A stretch of DNA of 64,000 nt from Taudactylus pleione (GCA_031769625.1 JAUIMM010000702.1:4520001-4584000); one strand, 5' to 3'; positions 21,276-32,712 are shown, counted from the stretch's first letter. Numbers and translations are program-made. The notes: generated from the letters alone by a model not told the origin.

Positions 21276-21574
21276 GGGAACCTCATGGTCTCCTGACACA
21301 ATCACAAGTTACCAGTGTATGGGTCCAGAACAAGAGATGCCAAGGCAACCTTGGTGGATGCTCTGTCAGTGCAGTGGACCTTCCAGTTTGCATACCTGTT
21401 TCCTTCAGTCTCCCTTCTTCCTGGAGTTCTTCGGAAGTTCAAACAAGATGGAGGTATGGTCCTGCTGGTGGCTCCAGCTTGGCCCAGATGCCATTGGTAC
21501 TCAGATCTTCAGAGTATCTCCATTGACACTCCATTCCTGTTGCCTCAACGTCCGGACCTGTTGTCTCAGGGTCC

Positions 21575-22515
21575 TTGCCTTTACCCGGACCTGGATCGTC
21601 TGTCTATGCTGGTGAGGCTCTTGATACATCCCTAAGGTCCAAAGGATTCTCTCGCTCTGTCATCAACACACTGCTTAGAGTGCGTACGCCAGCTTCTTCT
21701 AGGATCTACTATAGAGTGTGGCATACATATTCCAATGGTGTCCAAGAAGTTACAAGACTGAGGTGTTTCGAATTTTCAGAGTCCTGGCCTTCCTTCAAGC
21801 TGGATTGGACCTCGGTCTCTGCCTGGCCTGGCCTCATTGAAAGTGCATGCCTCTGCTCTGTCAGTATGGTTCCAACGTAGACTTGCTCTGCTACACGATA
21901 TCCACACTTTCCTCCTGGGTGTCCTCCAGATTCAACCTCCCTTTGTCCCCCCAGTGGCTCCTTGGGATATGGCAGTAGTTCTTCGGGCCCTCCAGGGTCC
22001 TTCATTTGAACCACTAGATTCGGTGGAACTCAATTGGTAAACAGCTAAGACTCTTTTTCAACTGGCGATTGCATCCGCCAGGAAAGTGTCAGGGTTGGGG
22101 GAGCTCTCCTGTCGCTCCCCTTTTCTGATATTTCACCAGGACAGGGCCGTGCTTCAGACTCGCCCTTCCTAAAGTTGTTTCTAGTTTCCATATTAATTAG
22201 GAAATTATAGTCCAGGCCCTTCAATCCCCGGACCTCTCGGCAGGTGAGGTCTCTTTGGATGTGGTCTGCGCCCTCAGGAATCATGTGGACCGTACCAATT
22301 CCCTCTCCTTTTTTGTGCTCTATGGATTTCACAAGAAAAGATGGCCAGCCAATGAACAAACATTGGCTAGATGGCTTTGTATGACTATCTCAGAGGCCTA
22401 CACGCAGGCTTGTGGGTCCCTCATGGGTGGCTCACCATGGCGCCTCGGCTGTTCAACTGTGCAAGGCGGACACGTGGTCTTCTGTCCAAACCTTTCTAAT
22501 GTTCTATTCCTTTGA
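21575..22515 (+). pseudogene. DIRS tyrosine-recombinase-like region
   Basis: SKGFSRSVINTLLRVRTPAS, SSRIYYRVWHTYSNG and LHDIHTFLLGVLQ match the DNA-binding half of DIRS recombinases. LARWLCMTISEAYTQACGS followed by TWSSVQTFLMFYSFDTSPLS matches the C-terminal catalytic half; the Tyr of FYSFD would be the nucleophile. The Arg-bearing segments are frameshifted. Confidence 0.65.
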
Positions 22516-22711
22516 TACCTCTCCTCTCAGTGCAGGAGCATCCCCACCCTTGAAAGGACTGCTTTGGGACATCCCCAAGGTCTCCCTGTGGCTTCATATG
22601 GGCTATGTTGCTGGTCACTGGTTTTCTGTCTCCTTCTTTGTGAGAACGTGATTCTTGAGTGCACCAGTCTTCTTTCTCTCTTCTCCTCCTCCGGCCTTTG
22701 GCTTATTATGA

Positions 22712-22841
22712 ACTGAGGTGACTCTGGCTCGGGGGCGGGATATAGGGAGAGTGCACAAAGTGCATCCTGGGAGCTGAAAGCTTTTAACTGTGTGGTGCCC
22801 AGATTCCAGATCCATCACCTAAACCCCAAGGTCTTCCTGTG
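22712..22841. repeat. Right inverted terminal repeat of the DIRS element
   Basis: Contains AAGTGCATCCTGGGAGCTGA and ATCACCTAAACCCCAAGGTC, complementary to the left repeat. The similarity seems to continue some 20 bp further outwards with gaps. Confidence 0.85.
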
Positions 22842-23526
22842 GACCCTATGGATTTTGAAGAAAGAGAGTTAGCAAAGGTTAACTTACCACAACTCTCATT
22901 TTACTACCAATCAACCATTCCTGTCTTTGCCTTCCACTACATACTCCAACTCCCTCAGTTCTCTTGTTTAATGAAAACATATGTTTCCTTATGTGCCATG
23001 TTGGAGGTTTAACTACCACGTGTTTGTGCCGCCCACTGCTGCGGCTTATCTTAGTCAGCCAGCTAGCTTTGTGCAAATTTTGGGCCTAAACCAGATTAAA
23101 ACAATATTGTGAGCTGTGAAGTGGTCACAATTGACTGGAAACGAGTGGAAAATAATGTTATTGAGGTAATAATACTGTAGGAGCAAAAAAACAAATGTGA
23201 TTTTAGCAGTTTTTATAAATTTTTGAAAAAAAATACAGAACCAAAACATGCAAGGGGTGGTTTTGGCAAAACCAAATCCAGATCCAAAACACAAGGAGAT
23301 ACAGATCCAAAACGAAAACACGGAGGTCGCACACATCCCTAATTTCTGCACAGTTGCAGCAGAGCCGGATTTAGACCTCATGGATTCCTAGGCAAGATGC
23401 TAGTTTGGGGCCCCCTCCCTCAAACAATACATAGCATTATATGTGAGTTCCTGATTCATGCCCTTACATAATTTTTTTGTTTTAAACATTACGGACATTA
23501 AAACATTAATGCCTGTATTCAATTAA

Positions 23527-24060
23527 TAATAATAATAATAATAATTTTATTTATATAGCGCTTTTCTCTTAAAGGACTCAAAGTACTTTACATTTACAGT
23601 ACAAAGTACAAAATAAGCTTAAACAAGGGACATTAGTGAAATGCTTGGATGAATAGTCTTGAGTCTATTTTTGAAGGATTCTAGAGTGGAGGCCTCTCGA
23701 ACTGTGCGGGGAAGTGAGTTCCAAAAGGTTGGAGCCACAAAACTGAAATCTCGACCCCCAGACGAATTCCGTGAGATTCTAGGTACTGTTAATAGTCCTT
23801 CGTCAATGGATCGCAGTAATCGAGTGGGACAGTAAGGAATCAGAAGCTGCTTCAGGTACCCTGGGCCATGGTCATGAAGGGCTTTGTAAGTTATTAATTC
23901 AATCTTGAAGGCAATTCGCCATCTGGCAGGCAGCCAGTGAAGGGAGTAGAGAATGGGCTGGAACGGGGCTGGTTGGTTAATAGCCTGGCAGCTGCATTTT
24001 GTATTAGAAGCGAAAAGTCCATTGCCGGACTCCTTGCCATCATTGCTGGTTTTAGGTGCA
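23527..24060 (-). pseudogene. L2/CR1-type LINE 3' end
   Basis: The minus strand codes LYSLHWLPARWRIAFKIELI, YKALHDHGPGYLKQLL and FVAPTFWNSLPRTVREASTL, the conserved C-terminus of L2/CR1 reverse-transcriptase proteins. It is followed by a short 3' UTR and an (ATT)n tail at 23527-23550. 5'-truncated, the usual fate of such LINEs. Confidence 0.82.
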
Positions 24061-24087
24061 AAATAGAATTGCACCTGTCCCCGCGTA

Positions 24088-24850
24088 TCCCCGTATTCAA
24101 TTCCAAATCGGCGAAAACAGGACCCTGCGAAACTCAAACAGGCAAAAAGTCCTGCTGTTTTTGGGCAAATCAACCTGATCCCCCCCAAAAAAAGATGCTC
24201 TGACATGAAGGTTCACTATGGGTACCCCCGATTAGCCCTGCTGAAGGTATTTGGGGTCTTTGAACGGTCTCAATAGGCGCAATTTAGTGTCTTTGGGACA
24301 GGGGTGTAGAATAGCATTTAGTAAAAAATTTTTGGTAAAATAAGTGCTTCCATCAAATCTGGCGTACTGTACATGAAAATGAGTGCAAGCATATTTTTAA
24401 GTTGCTAAAGTCCAGCATTAAAAAGCACCAAAAAATGCACCTGGAATCAAAAATACACCTCCCCCATACTTGCAGACCCCCCAAAGGCTATTTCGCTAGT
24501 TTTTGAATTTGTACCTCACTTTGATTTTTTTCGACCATTTTTTCAAAGTGATTTTTTGGGGTGTCCTTTGTGGAGTTTTTAGCATTTTTTGATGGAGTTA
24601 GCGTCAGGAAGGGGGGAATCCAAAGGGTGGAGGATTGGTCCCTCAACATCGCACCCCAAAACCCCAATTCTGCACTTTTTTAAACCGGGTATTCATAGGC
24701 TAAACTTTTTCGCCTATTACATTGCGTTTATCGCGCCGGCGGAAAGAGTCTACAATTGAATATGGGGATAAGTTGAAACCGGCGAAAATGACATCATTGG
24801 CCAAAAAGTATCGCCGAAACTGACTTTTCGCTTCTAATTGAATACGGCCC
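24088..24850. mobile_element. MITE with ATTGAATACGG-type ends
   Basis: CCGTATTCAATT at the left and AATTGAATACGG at the right form terminal inverted repeats, with 'cggcgaaaa'-like sequence inside each. The interior is non-coding. The L2 fragment to its left sits next to another CTGTATTCAATT at about 23514, perhaps a related end. Confidence 0.6.
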
Positions 24851-24869
24851 TATAATGGAAAATGAAAAC

Positions 24870-24877
24870 ACAGTGCA

Positions 24878-24919
<42 letters not shown>

Positions 24920-25058
24920 ATGGGAATGATCCATTTCTTATATATATATATTGACATTGTAAAAGCTGAGCATATATCCAGTAGGTGTCACTAGGTCAAG
25001 TCTTGACCTAGTGACCCCTACTGGTTATATAGTTTTTACAATGTCACTAGAAGAGAAA

Positions 25059-25089
<31 letters not shown>

Positions 25090-25095
25090 TATACA
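24870..25095. repeat. AT microsatellites flanking a perfect-looking hairpin
   Basis: (TA)n tracts at 24881-24917 and 25066-25093 flank a fold-back at about 24950-25045, with arms holding TCACTAGGTCAAG and its reverse complement. No coding sequence. Confidence 0.65.
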
Positions 25096-25599
25096 ACATC
25101 TTACACCTTAGAGTATTTTGTTTGTGGTAATGTTAATCCGATTGTGGGACTGTATTGATTGTTTTTATCATTTTAATTTTCAAGTGGATTATGTGTTTAT
25201 CTGGGTGTTTGTGGATAAGCAAGATAATATGGGGCAGTGTTTTTTCACATGGTATAAGTTAAACAAATAACCTTATTATTGTGTTATGTTTGGATATATG
25301 TTTTGTCCAATTGATATTTTATAATGCATATTTAAATGCTTTGTGCATGATTGGCCCGCAGTGTAGGCTGGTGGTATGTACATTATTTATACTTGACAGA
25401 GTTTATCTCCGTCAAAGACAGGAGTTGGACAAATATGTATCCGAGGTGTATTGCAGCAACAATTTAGTTCAGAGATATTTTGTATGATGATGAGCTGCAG
25501 GGCTTGTTGCCTAGCAGCCGATACACTCACTTGGAGACGTGGCTTATTGACGTCATGTGAGCCGTGTACAGTGGGAGTGGTTGGCGGGCCAGCGTTCTC

Positions 25600-25773
25600 C
25601 AGGTGAGGTGAGTTGCAGTCTTTTATGTCTGTATATATTTATGTTTGTTATGTTTAATGTACATTGTATGTCTGCTGTTCTTGACAAAGGGGGCAACCCC
25701 GAAACGTCGAACTTGGAATAAATGCTTTGACAACTTTACCTGTGGAAGTCTACTGAGTGCCGCCCGATTGGGG

Positions 25774-25775
<2 letters not shown>
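25600..25775 (+). mobile_element. Penelope-like terminal fragment with hammerhead-like stem
   Basis: TTGACAAAGGGGGCAACCCC then GAAACGTCG (25681-25710) forms a GGGG/CCCC stem followed by GAAAC; GAGTGCCGCCCGATTGGGG follows downstream. Same order as in the elements at 14404 and 31485. Upstream 'cttattgacgtcatgtgag' resembles the GACGTCATC region of the latter. Confidence 0.45.
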
Positions 25776-25808
<33 letters not shown>

Positions 25809-26186
25809 CCTCATTGACATAAATGCACATTTATATATATATATATATATATACACACATGTATATATATATACATGGGGTGTGCACCGGCCACTTTTCG
25901 TGTTTTGGTTTTGGATCTGGATCTTTCTTCGTGTTTTGGATCTGGATTGGTTTTGCCAAAACCACCCTTCCGTGTTTTGGGTTCTGGGTTTTGTGTTTTG
26001 GATCTGTATTTTTTGGAAAAAAAAGCATAAAAACCACTAAAATCACAGAATTTGTAGGTTTTTCTGCTCCTATGCTATTATTAACCTCAATAATTAATTT
26101 CCACTCATTTCCAGTCTATTCTGAACACCTCACACCTCACAATAGTGTTTTTATGTCCAAAAGGTTGCACCGAGGTAGCTGGATGA

Positions 26187-28705
26187 CTATACTAAGCGAC
26201 ACGAGTGGGCGGCACAAACACGTGACCCATCTAGGCGTGATACTGCAGTGGCAGACAGGATGGCAGTTTGAAAAACTAGGCCCCAAACTGTACATAATGC
26301 AAAGAAAAAAAAGAGGTGCAAGATGGAATTGTAGTGGTCTGATTTCAACAGATTGACCACCCTGGAATCCTGGCAAAGTGAATGAAGGGCTTCATCCACA
26401 AGTCCCACATGCCGAGCAGAATCGCTCCGTCTTAGCTCCTCCTTCACTTTCTCCAGCTGCTTCTGCAAAAGCCTGATGATGGGAATGACCTGACTCAAGC
26501 TGGCAGTGTCTGAACTGACTTCACGTGTGGCAAGTTCGAAGGGCTGGAGAACCTTGCACAACACGGAAATCATTCTCCACTGCGCTTGAGTCAGGTGCAT
26601 ACCCCTTCCTTTGCCTATATCATAGGTGGATGTATAGGCTTGTATGGCCTTTTGCTGCTCCTCCATCCTCAAGCATATAGAGGGTTGAGTTCCACCGCGT
26701 CACAACCTCTTGCTTCAGGTGATGGCGGGCAGGTTCAAGAGTGTTTGCTGGCGCTCCAGTCTTCGGCACGCAGTCGCTGAATGGCGAAATTGGCCAGAAA
26801 TTTTTCGGGCCACAAAAAGCGTCTCCTGCACGCCCCTGTCGCTTTTCTGAAAATTCTGCACCACCAAGTTTATTGTGTGAGCAAAACATGGGACGTGCTG
26901 GAATTTGCCCAGATGTAATGCCCGCACAATATTGGTGGCGTTGTCAGATATCACAAATCCCCAGGAGAGTCTAAGTGGGGTAAGCCACTGGGCGATGATT
27001 TTCCTCAGTTTCTCTAAGAGGTTGTCGGCGGTGTGCCTCTTACTGAAACCGGTGATACACAGCGTAGCCTGCCTTGGAACGAGCTGGCGTTTCTGAGATG
27101 CTGTGACTGGTGACGCTGCTGCTGTTGCTGCGTAAGGTGATACATCTACCCAGTGGGCTGTCACAGTCATATAGTCCTTAGTCTGCCCTGTTCCACTTGT
27201 CCACATGTCCGTGGTTAAGTGGACATTGGGTACAACAGCATTTTTCAGGACACTGAGGACACTTTTTCTGACGTTTCTGTAAAGTCTCGGTATCGCCTGC
27301 CTAGTGAAGTCGAATCTAGACGGGATTTGGAACCGGGGACACACTACCTCCATCAATTGTCTAAATCCCACTGCACTAATGGCAGATACCGGACGCACGT
27401 CTAACACCAACATAGCAGTCAAGGCCTCAGTTATACGTTTTGCTTCAGGATGACTGCTGTCGTACTTCATCCTCCTCGCTAAGGACTGTTGGAGGGTCAA
27501 TTGTTTAGTAAAAGTAGTGGTGTTCCTACTTCCTCTCTGGGAACAACTCCCAGCAGCAGCAACAGCAGCAGCGGCAGCAGGAGGCGTAGCAATGCAGGAT
27601 CCTCCGCAGGAATCCAGGATAGGAGAGTCAGTCATGCCAGTGACATGGCCTGCTGGACTACTTCTGATCCTGACTAAGGAGGAAATTGACGAGGAGGGAG
27701 TGGACGGTGTGGTTTGCAGGTGCTTGGATACAACAGGACAACGGGATTTAGGTGTCCCTGGACTGCTTACGGTCCGAGCCAAAGTTTCTGAACTTGACAG
27801 TAACTTATTATGAACACGCTGCAGGTGCCGTATAAGGGAGGATGTTCCTAGGTGGTTAACATCCCTACCCCTACTTATTCCACCTTTACATATGGTACAT
27901 ATGGCAAGACAGTTGTTGTCCGGATTTGGATAGAAATATTGCCAGACCAAAGAGGTGGAATGTTTGGTCTTCTGCCCAGGCATGACCGTGATGGGCTTTT
28001 TCATCCCACGGACAACAACTGTCTCCCCCGGAGCCTGATTTAAACAAACCACATCACCATCAGAATCCTCCTCGCCAACTTCCTCCTCAGCGCTAGCTTC
28101 ACCAGTATCCTCATCCTGTTGTACTTCAACAGTGACATCTTCAATTTGCATATCAGCAAGTGGACTGTGGGTGCTCCTTCAGCACTTGCAGGGGGCGTGC
28201 AAATGGTGGAAAGAGCCACCTCTTCCCGTCCAGTGCTGGGAAGGTCAGGCATCGCAACCACCACCACACTTGGACTCTCCTTGGGGATTTGTGATATCTT
28301 CTTATAAAGCACAGTTCTTCGCTGTGCTTTTGCCAGCTTAACTCTTTTGATTTTTTTAGTGGGAGGAGGGCTTCCATCATCATGTGAAGCTGAACCACTA
28401 GTCATGAACATACTAGGGATCGACCTTAGCCGTTCCTTGCCACTCCGTGTCATAAATGGCATATTGGCAAGTTTACGTTTCTCTTCAGAAGATTTAAATG
28501 TTTTTTTCAAGGTCATTTTCCTGAACTTTGTCATTTGGAATTGTATGTGCCCTCTACTATGACATTGGGCATCGGCCTTGGCAGACGACGTTGATGGCAT
28601 GTTATCGTCTATGTCATGACTAGTGGCAGCGGCTTCAGCACTAGGAGGAAGTGGTTCTTGATCTTTCTCTATTTTATTTTTATCGGAGAAAGTTAGGTCC
28701 TCCAT
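26187..28705 (-). pseudogene. BED-finger hAT transposase (ZBED-like), frameshifted and truncated
   Basis: An N-terminal low-complexity part (28705 to about 28150) is frame-shifted into the main frame (28151-26715, 478 residues). That carries a BED zinc finger at about residues 66-112 (VWQYFYPNPDN, C-x2-C, H-x4-H), then LDVRPVSAISAVGFRQLMEV, VPNVHLTTDMWTSGTGQTKD and PCFAHTINLVVQN, hallmarks of ZBED/hAT transposases. Another shift near 26730 leads to VVTRWNSTLYML and a helical segment ending at about 26330. The C-terminal hAT dimerisation region is missing, so the copy is defective. An Ala-rich run (27546-27590) comes from CAG/CTG-type repeats. Confidence 0.88.
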
Positions 28706-28759
28706 TTATGTTATATCGATTTTATATATACGTGCGGCTAAACACAGAAAATATATTTT

Positions 28760-30040
28760 TTTTTTGCTGGAGAGTAGTGCACTTTGGGGGTTACACCACC
28801 CTTTAAGAAATGAGCCAGCCGGCTCTTTACTTATGGGACACAGGCGCACGCTTGGCGCTGCTCCTTTGTTGATGCACGTGCGGCTACTGCGCACACAATT
28901 CACAAACACAGAAAATATTTTGTCATTTGGTTTGGAGTGTACTTTGGGAGTTACAGCACCCTTTAACGGTCAAGCCAGCCGGCCCTTTACTTATGACACA
29001 GGCGCACGCTTGGCACTGCTTTGTTGATGCGCGTTCGGCTACTGCGCACACAATTCACAAACACAGAAAATATTTTTTTTTTGGTTTGGACTGGAGTGTA
29101 CTTTGGGGGTTATAGCACCCTTTAACGGTCAAGCCAGCCGGCCCTTTACTTATGACACAGGCGCACGCTTAGCACTACTTTGTTGATGCACGTGCGGCTA
29201 CTGCGCACACAATTCACAAACACAAAAAAAATATTTTGTTATTTGGTTTGGAGTGTACTTTGGGGGTTACAGCACCCTTTAATGGTCAAGCCAGCCGGCC
29301 CTTTACTTATAACACAGGCGCACGTTTGGCACTACTTTGTTGATGCACGTGCGGCTACTGCGCACACAATTCACAAACACAGAAAATATTTTTTTTTGGT
29401 TTGGACTGGAGTGTACTTTGGGGGTTACAGCACCCTTTAACGGTCAAGCCAGCCGGCCCTTTACTTATGACACAGGCGCACGCTTGGCACTACTTTGTTG
29501 ATGCACGTGCGGCTACTGCGCACACAATTCACAAACACAGAAAATATTTTTTTTTTTGGCTTGGACTGGAGTGTACTTTGGGGGTTACACCACCCTTTAA
29601 CGGTCAAGCCAGCTGGCCCTTTACTTATGACACAGGCGCACGCTTGGCACTACTTTGTTGATGCACGTGCGGCTACTGCGCACACAATTCACAAACACAG
29701 AAAAAATATTTTGTTATTTGGTTTGGAGTGTACTTTGGGGGTTACAGCACCCTTTAACGGTCAAGCTGGCCGGCCCTTTACTTATGACACAGGCGCACGC
29801 TTGGCACTACTTTGTTGATGCACGTGCGGCTACTGCGCACACAATTCACAAACACAGAAAATATTTTTTTTTTTGGTTTGGACTGGAGTGTACTTTGGGG
29901 GTTACAGCACCCTTTAACGGTCAAGCCAGCCAGCCCTTTACTTATGACACAGGCGCACGCTTGGCACTACTTTGTTGATGCATGTGCGGCTACTGCGCAC
30001 ACAATTCACAAACACAGAAAAAATATTATTTTTTTGGCAC
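28760..30040. repeat. Eight-copy tandem repeat, unit about 157-163 bp, inside the hAT
   Basis: Landmarks ACTTTGGGGGTTA occur near 28787, 28940, 29100, 29257, 29415, 29576, 29737 and 29895. Each unit has GCACCCTTTAACGGTCAAGC, GGCGCACGCTTGGCACTACT and ACAATTCACAAACACAG. The array lies between the transposase start and the right terminus, where hAT elements carry subterminal transposase-binding repeats. Plus-strand open frames through it simply repeat the unit. Confidence 0.9.
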
Positions 30041-30049
30041 TTGGGGGGA

Positions 30050-30420
30050 GCACCCCTGATGGACAGAGCACCCCCTGGACAACACTACAGCGCCCCTTTA
30101 GGACTGGGACACTGCACAGGACTTTGGAGTGGACACAGCCCCTATTGAGAACTGACTGCACAACACAGTCCAGCCAGCCCCTATGGACTTTGAAGTAGTG
30201 GACACAGCCCCTATTAACAACAGCAGCACAGCACAACACAGCCAGCCCCTATGGACTTTGAAGTAGTGGACACAGCCCCTATGGACAACAGCAGCACAGC
30301 GCAGCACAGCACAGCACAACACTACTCTGCACTACACTACACTACACTACACAGCCCAGCCAGCCCTAACTCCCACCCTCCCTCTTCACTGTCCACAGCC
30401 GAGTGAGAAAATGGCGCCGA
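30050..30420. repeat. Subterminal short repeats of the hAT right end
   Basis: GGACACAGCCCCTAT, CAGCCAGCCCCTATGGAC and ACTTTGAAGTAGTGG recur two to four times, followed by (ACACT)n and (CAGCA)n-like runs. Non-coding. Confidence 0.65.
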
Positions 30421-30597
30421 CGCGGGTACCTTATATAGGATCCAAAACCCGCGAGACCCGGAAGGCGGGATGATGACGTTTTGCCTCGATTTCAGATCCG
30501 AGTCAGGTGGGAAAAGTCGAGCCTGACTCGGATCTGCCTCGGATTGGGGGGGTCAGGGGGGTTCGGATTTCAGAAATCCGAACCCGCTCACCCCTAA

Positions 30598-31284
30598 TAT
30601 ATACACACACACAGACATATATACATATGTATATATATATATATATATATATACAGTGTGTATATGGCAGCTCATAAGGGTAATTAATACAGGTCCCTAC
30701 CTGGCCTTAGGTGCAGCACTGCTGCTGTTTGCTGCTGGTGGGCGTCTGAGGGCCTGGAATCCTGGCATAGTGGCTGCTGGGGCAGGCCACGGCGGGACTA
30801 GCTGGATGAAGATGATGGATCAGCTAGGAGGGACAGGGTAACGGGTCCCCGGTGAGTTACACTGTGCAGTGTGCCACGCACAGGCGGCCGGCTGCACACA
30901 TTCCCCCCTTCTAGAGAGCACCGACAGCCGCGCGGGACACTCTTGCAGTGGAGGCGGGACCACGTGACGTCATGACATCACGCGGTACTCGCGCAGCGCT
31001 CCTCTGGGAGCACTGTGATCGGATCATTTCTTTAGGGAAAGGGGCCCGTCCACGGGCCCCTTGGGTCCCACCGGGCCCTAGGCGAGCACCCAAGGATGCC
31101 TAGCGGGAAATCCGGGCCTGAGTTGCAGAATGGGACCTGCTCATGGACAGATTCTGTATAATGTAGAATCTGTATTCACCTATGCACTAAAGTGTTCCAA
31201 AAAAAAAAAAGGTAATAATCACTATATTTAATTAAGAAAAGGACTTGTGTGAGTGGGTGTGTATGTGTACTGTATGTGTATATA

Positions 31285-31321
<37 letters not shown>

Positions 31322-31484
31322 GTGTGTTGTGTTTTTAAATATATATGTATATATATATATACACATACATATGTTGAACACACACACATATATATATATA
31401 TGTATATATATATATGCTAGTCCAGGGTTCTCGGCACTATCACCAAAATAAAATAAGATTCAGGTGCCTTCCTAATTTTCATAT
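30598..31484. other. AT/TG microsatellites and GC-rich sequence without a gene
   Basis: (TA)n at 30625-30655 and 31285-31420 bracket a GC-rich stretch with 'cccgggcctgagttgcag'-like sequence near 31110. A weak resemblance to 23360-23410 suggests a shared old repeat. I see no coding or RNA gene. Confidence 0.5.
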
Positions 31485-32272
31485 AGATTAAAGGTAAAGA
31501 TGGCAGGCGGCACTCAAGTGGTTAACTGGAAAAATAACACGGAAACTCCGCAAGTCTTTGTCAACGTTTCAATTCCACATTCAGAATTTTCATCAGGACA
31601 TAAAGTACAAAAAACATAGACACTTACCTATATACCCTCCACCAGACACCCAAATGTGAAGTGCTGAATGGACCTCGCGTACTGACGCCCGTCCACGCCG
31701 TCCAGAGACCAGTCGCGGCGGGGCTGACGTCATCAGCGGGGGTCCTGTTGCTAAGTGACAAATATCAACAACAAAAATAAAGAGAGCGTGGAGGCTAGCG
31801 CATACCAGAACAAAGTAAAGCGATCTGAACAGTCAGTATATCATAATCACATCTCTAAATGCAGTAAAGACAATTGAATCATGTCAGCAATAACCTGCAA
31901 ATTGCACATATAAAAAAAAAAAAACACATATAAATCGCTATCACATTGCAAATAACAGTTAAATAAGGCAAGCTGTAAAAATAACAGATCTACGGGTCAT
32001 CATAGGAAAACAATAAACTATGTAATCCGAATAATAAGATATTAAAGCAGTTTCATATATCCAATTTAAATAAAGCAGCTAAGTAAGCATTGCTCATTTA
32101 ATCCTTTAGGGCTCATTGTCTCCAATTTGTGGATCCAACGAGCTTCCCTTTGCAATAATAATTTAGATCTAAATTCTGAATGTGGAATTGAAACGTTGAC
32201 AAAGACTTGCAGAGTTTCCGTGTCATTTTTCCAGTTAACCACTTGAGTGCCGCCTGCCATCTTTACCTTTAA

Positions 32273-32278
<6 letters not shown>
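31485..32278 (-). mobile_element. Penelope-like retroelement remnant with inverted ends
   Basis: Arms at about 31490-31595 and 32165-32278 are near reverse complements (both hold GGCGGCACTCAAGTGGTTAA or its complement). The minus strand at 32190-32066 codes LLLQREARWIHKLETMSPKG and LNEQ, the E-x2-WI-x2-L-x-T-x2-P-x-GLN pattern at the C-terminus of the GIY-YIG endonuclease of Penelope-like elements. Inverted terminal copies are a known feature of that class. Only the last part of the protein remains. Confidence 0.65.
31566..31596 (-). ncRNA. Hammerhead-ribozyme-like core
   Basis: On the minus strand: CTGATGA, a stem AAATTC...GAATT with a short loop, then GAAAC. This is the order of the conserved core (CUGAUGA, stem II, GAAA). 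Hammerheads are known in Penelope-like terminal repeats. I could not define stem III and the cleavage triplet with confidence. The inverted partner at 32165 has lost CTGATGA. Confidence 0.4.
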
Positions 32279-32312
<34 letters not shown>

Positions 32313-32519
32313 ACACATATCTGTTGTTGCAAACATAACCGATTGATGGGAAAATAGAAGAGCCTCTGTGATCTTTTCATGTAAGTCAATTTGTAAATTA
32401 TCCAGGTCAGAGGTACAATTAGCATTAATTGGGTGTGCACAGCAAGCAATCAATACTAACATAACATTGAATGCTTTCAAATAACCATTGGAAATGCTTA
32501 GCAATACAGGACCTGTGAT

Positions 32520-32712
32520 CAGTTGCGATGGGCCACGGCTGCGATTGTGATCGCTATTCTATTGCATTTGCAGCTGCAATCGCCACTGCATATGGAATCG
32601 CAAGCACTGCGTATGGTGGGTGTGTATCATTCTCCCATCGCAGTCCTGCTTGCGATCACAATATGTGCGTATGCAATGGCAGTTGCGTTCCATAGTGAAT
32701 CAGGCCCCTTAT
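32520..32712. mobile_element. Harbinger-like MITE fragment
   Basis: Contains repeated TGCGATTG/CAATCGC-like palindromic segments and ends GTGAATCAGGCCCCTTA, the right end of the GGGCCTGATTCAG family with a TTA flank. The left end is not clear. Confidence 0.4.

Larger units (their letters stand above)
17251..22865 (+). mobile_element. DIRS-type tyrosine-recombinase retrotransposon, nearly complete
   Basis: Inverted terminal repeats (about 17270-17405 and 22712-22841) enclose a gag-like region, reverse transcriptase, RNase H and a tyrosine-recombinase-like region in that order. DIRS elements differ from LTR retrotransposons in having inverted rather than direct terminal repeats and a tyrosine recombinase rather than an integrase. 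Length about 5.6 kb is near full size. Frameshifts and stops are present throughout, so this copy is inactive. Confidence 0.85.
16221..23341. mobile_element. hAT element interrupted by a DIRS retrotransposon
   Basis: The left end (TAGATGAGC...) and the block with CGAGGCAAAATTACATCC and GCGCCATTTTCTCTC match the right end of the hAT at 25874-30597 in reverse. The right part, 22980-23341, ending GCACACATCCCTA, matches the other end of that hAT, also in reverse. So this is an inverted relative of the second hAT. The DIRS element sits inside at about 17251-22865. Confidence 0.7.
25874..30597 (-). mobile_element. hAT DNA transposon, second copy
   Basis: Ends are CATGGGGTGTGC (left) and, reversed, TAGGGGTGAGC (right), the hAT-type (C/T)AGGGGTG terminus, lying in AT repeats that hide the 8-bp target duplication. 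It contains a minus-strand BED/hAT transposase pseudogene and a tandem array between the gene start and the right end. Length about 4.7 kb. Confidence 0.82.

Noticed and set aside
17251..22865. Endogenous retrovirus
   Set aside because: The terminal repeats are inverted, not direct; RT motifs and the recombinase-like region are of DIRS type; no protease, integrase or envelope is seen.
26187..28705. Domesticated host ZBED gene
   Set aside because: Two frameshifts, missing C-terminal dimerisation region and location between matching hAT termini point to a dead transposon copy.
28760..30040. CRISPR-like regular repeats
   Set aside because: The units are contiguous long tandem repeats with no unique spacers, in a vertebrate transposon.
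28764..30198. Chain of plus-strand open frames with repeated MLMHVRLLRTQFTNT-type sequence
   Set aside because: They are the translation of the 157-163 bp tandem array in the hAT; repetition of an open unit does not indicate a gene.
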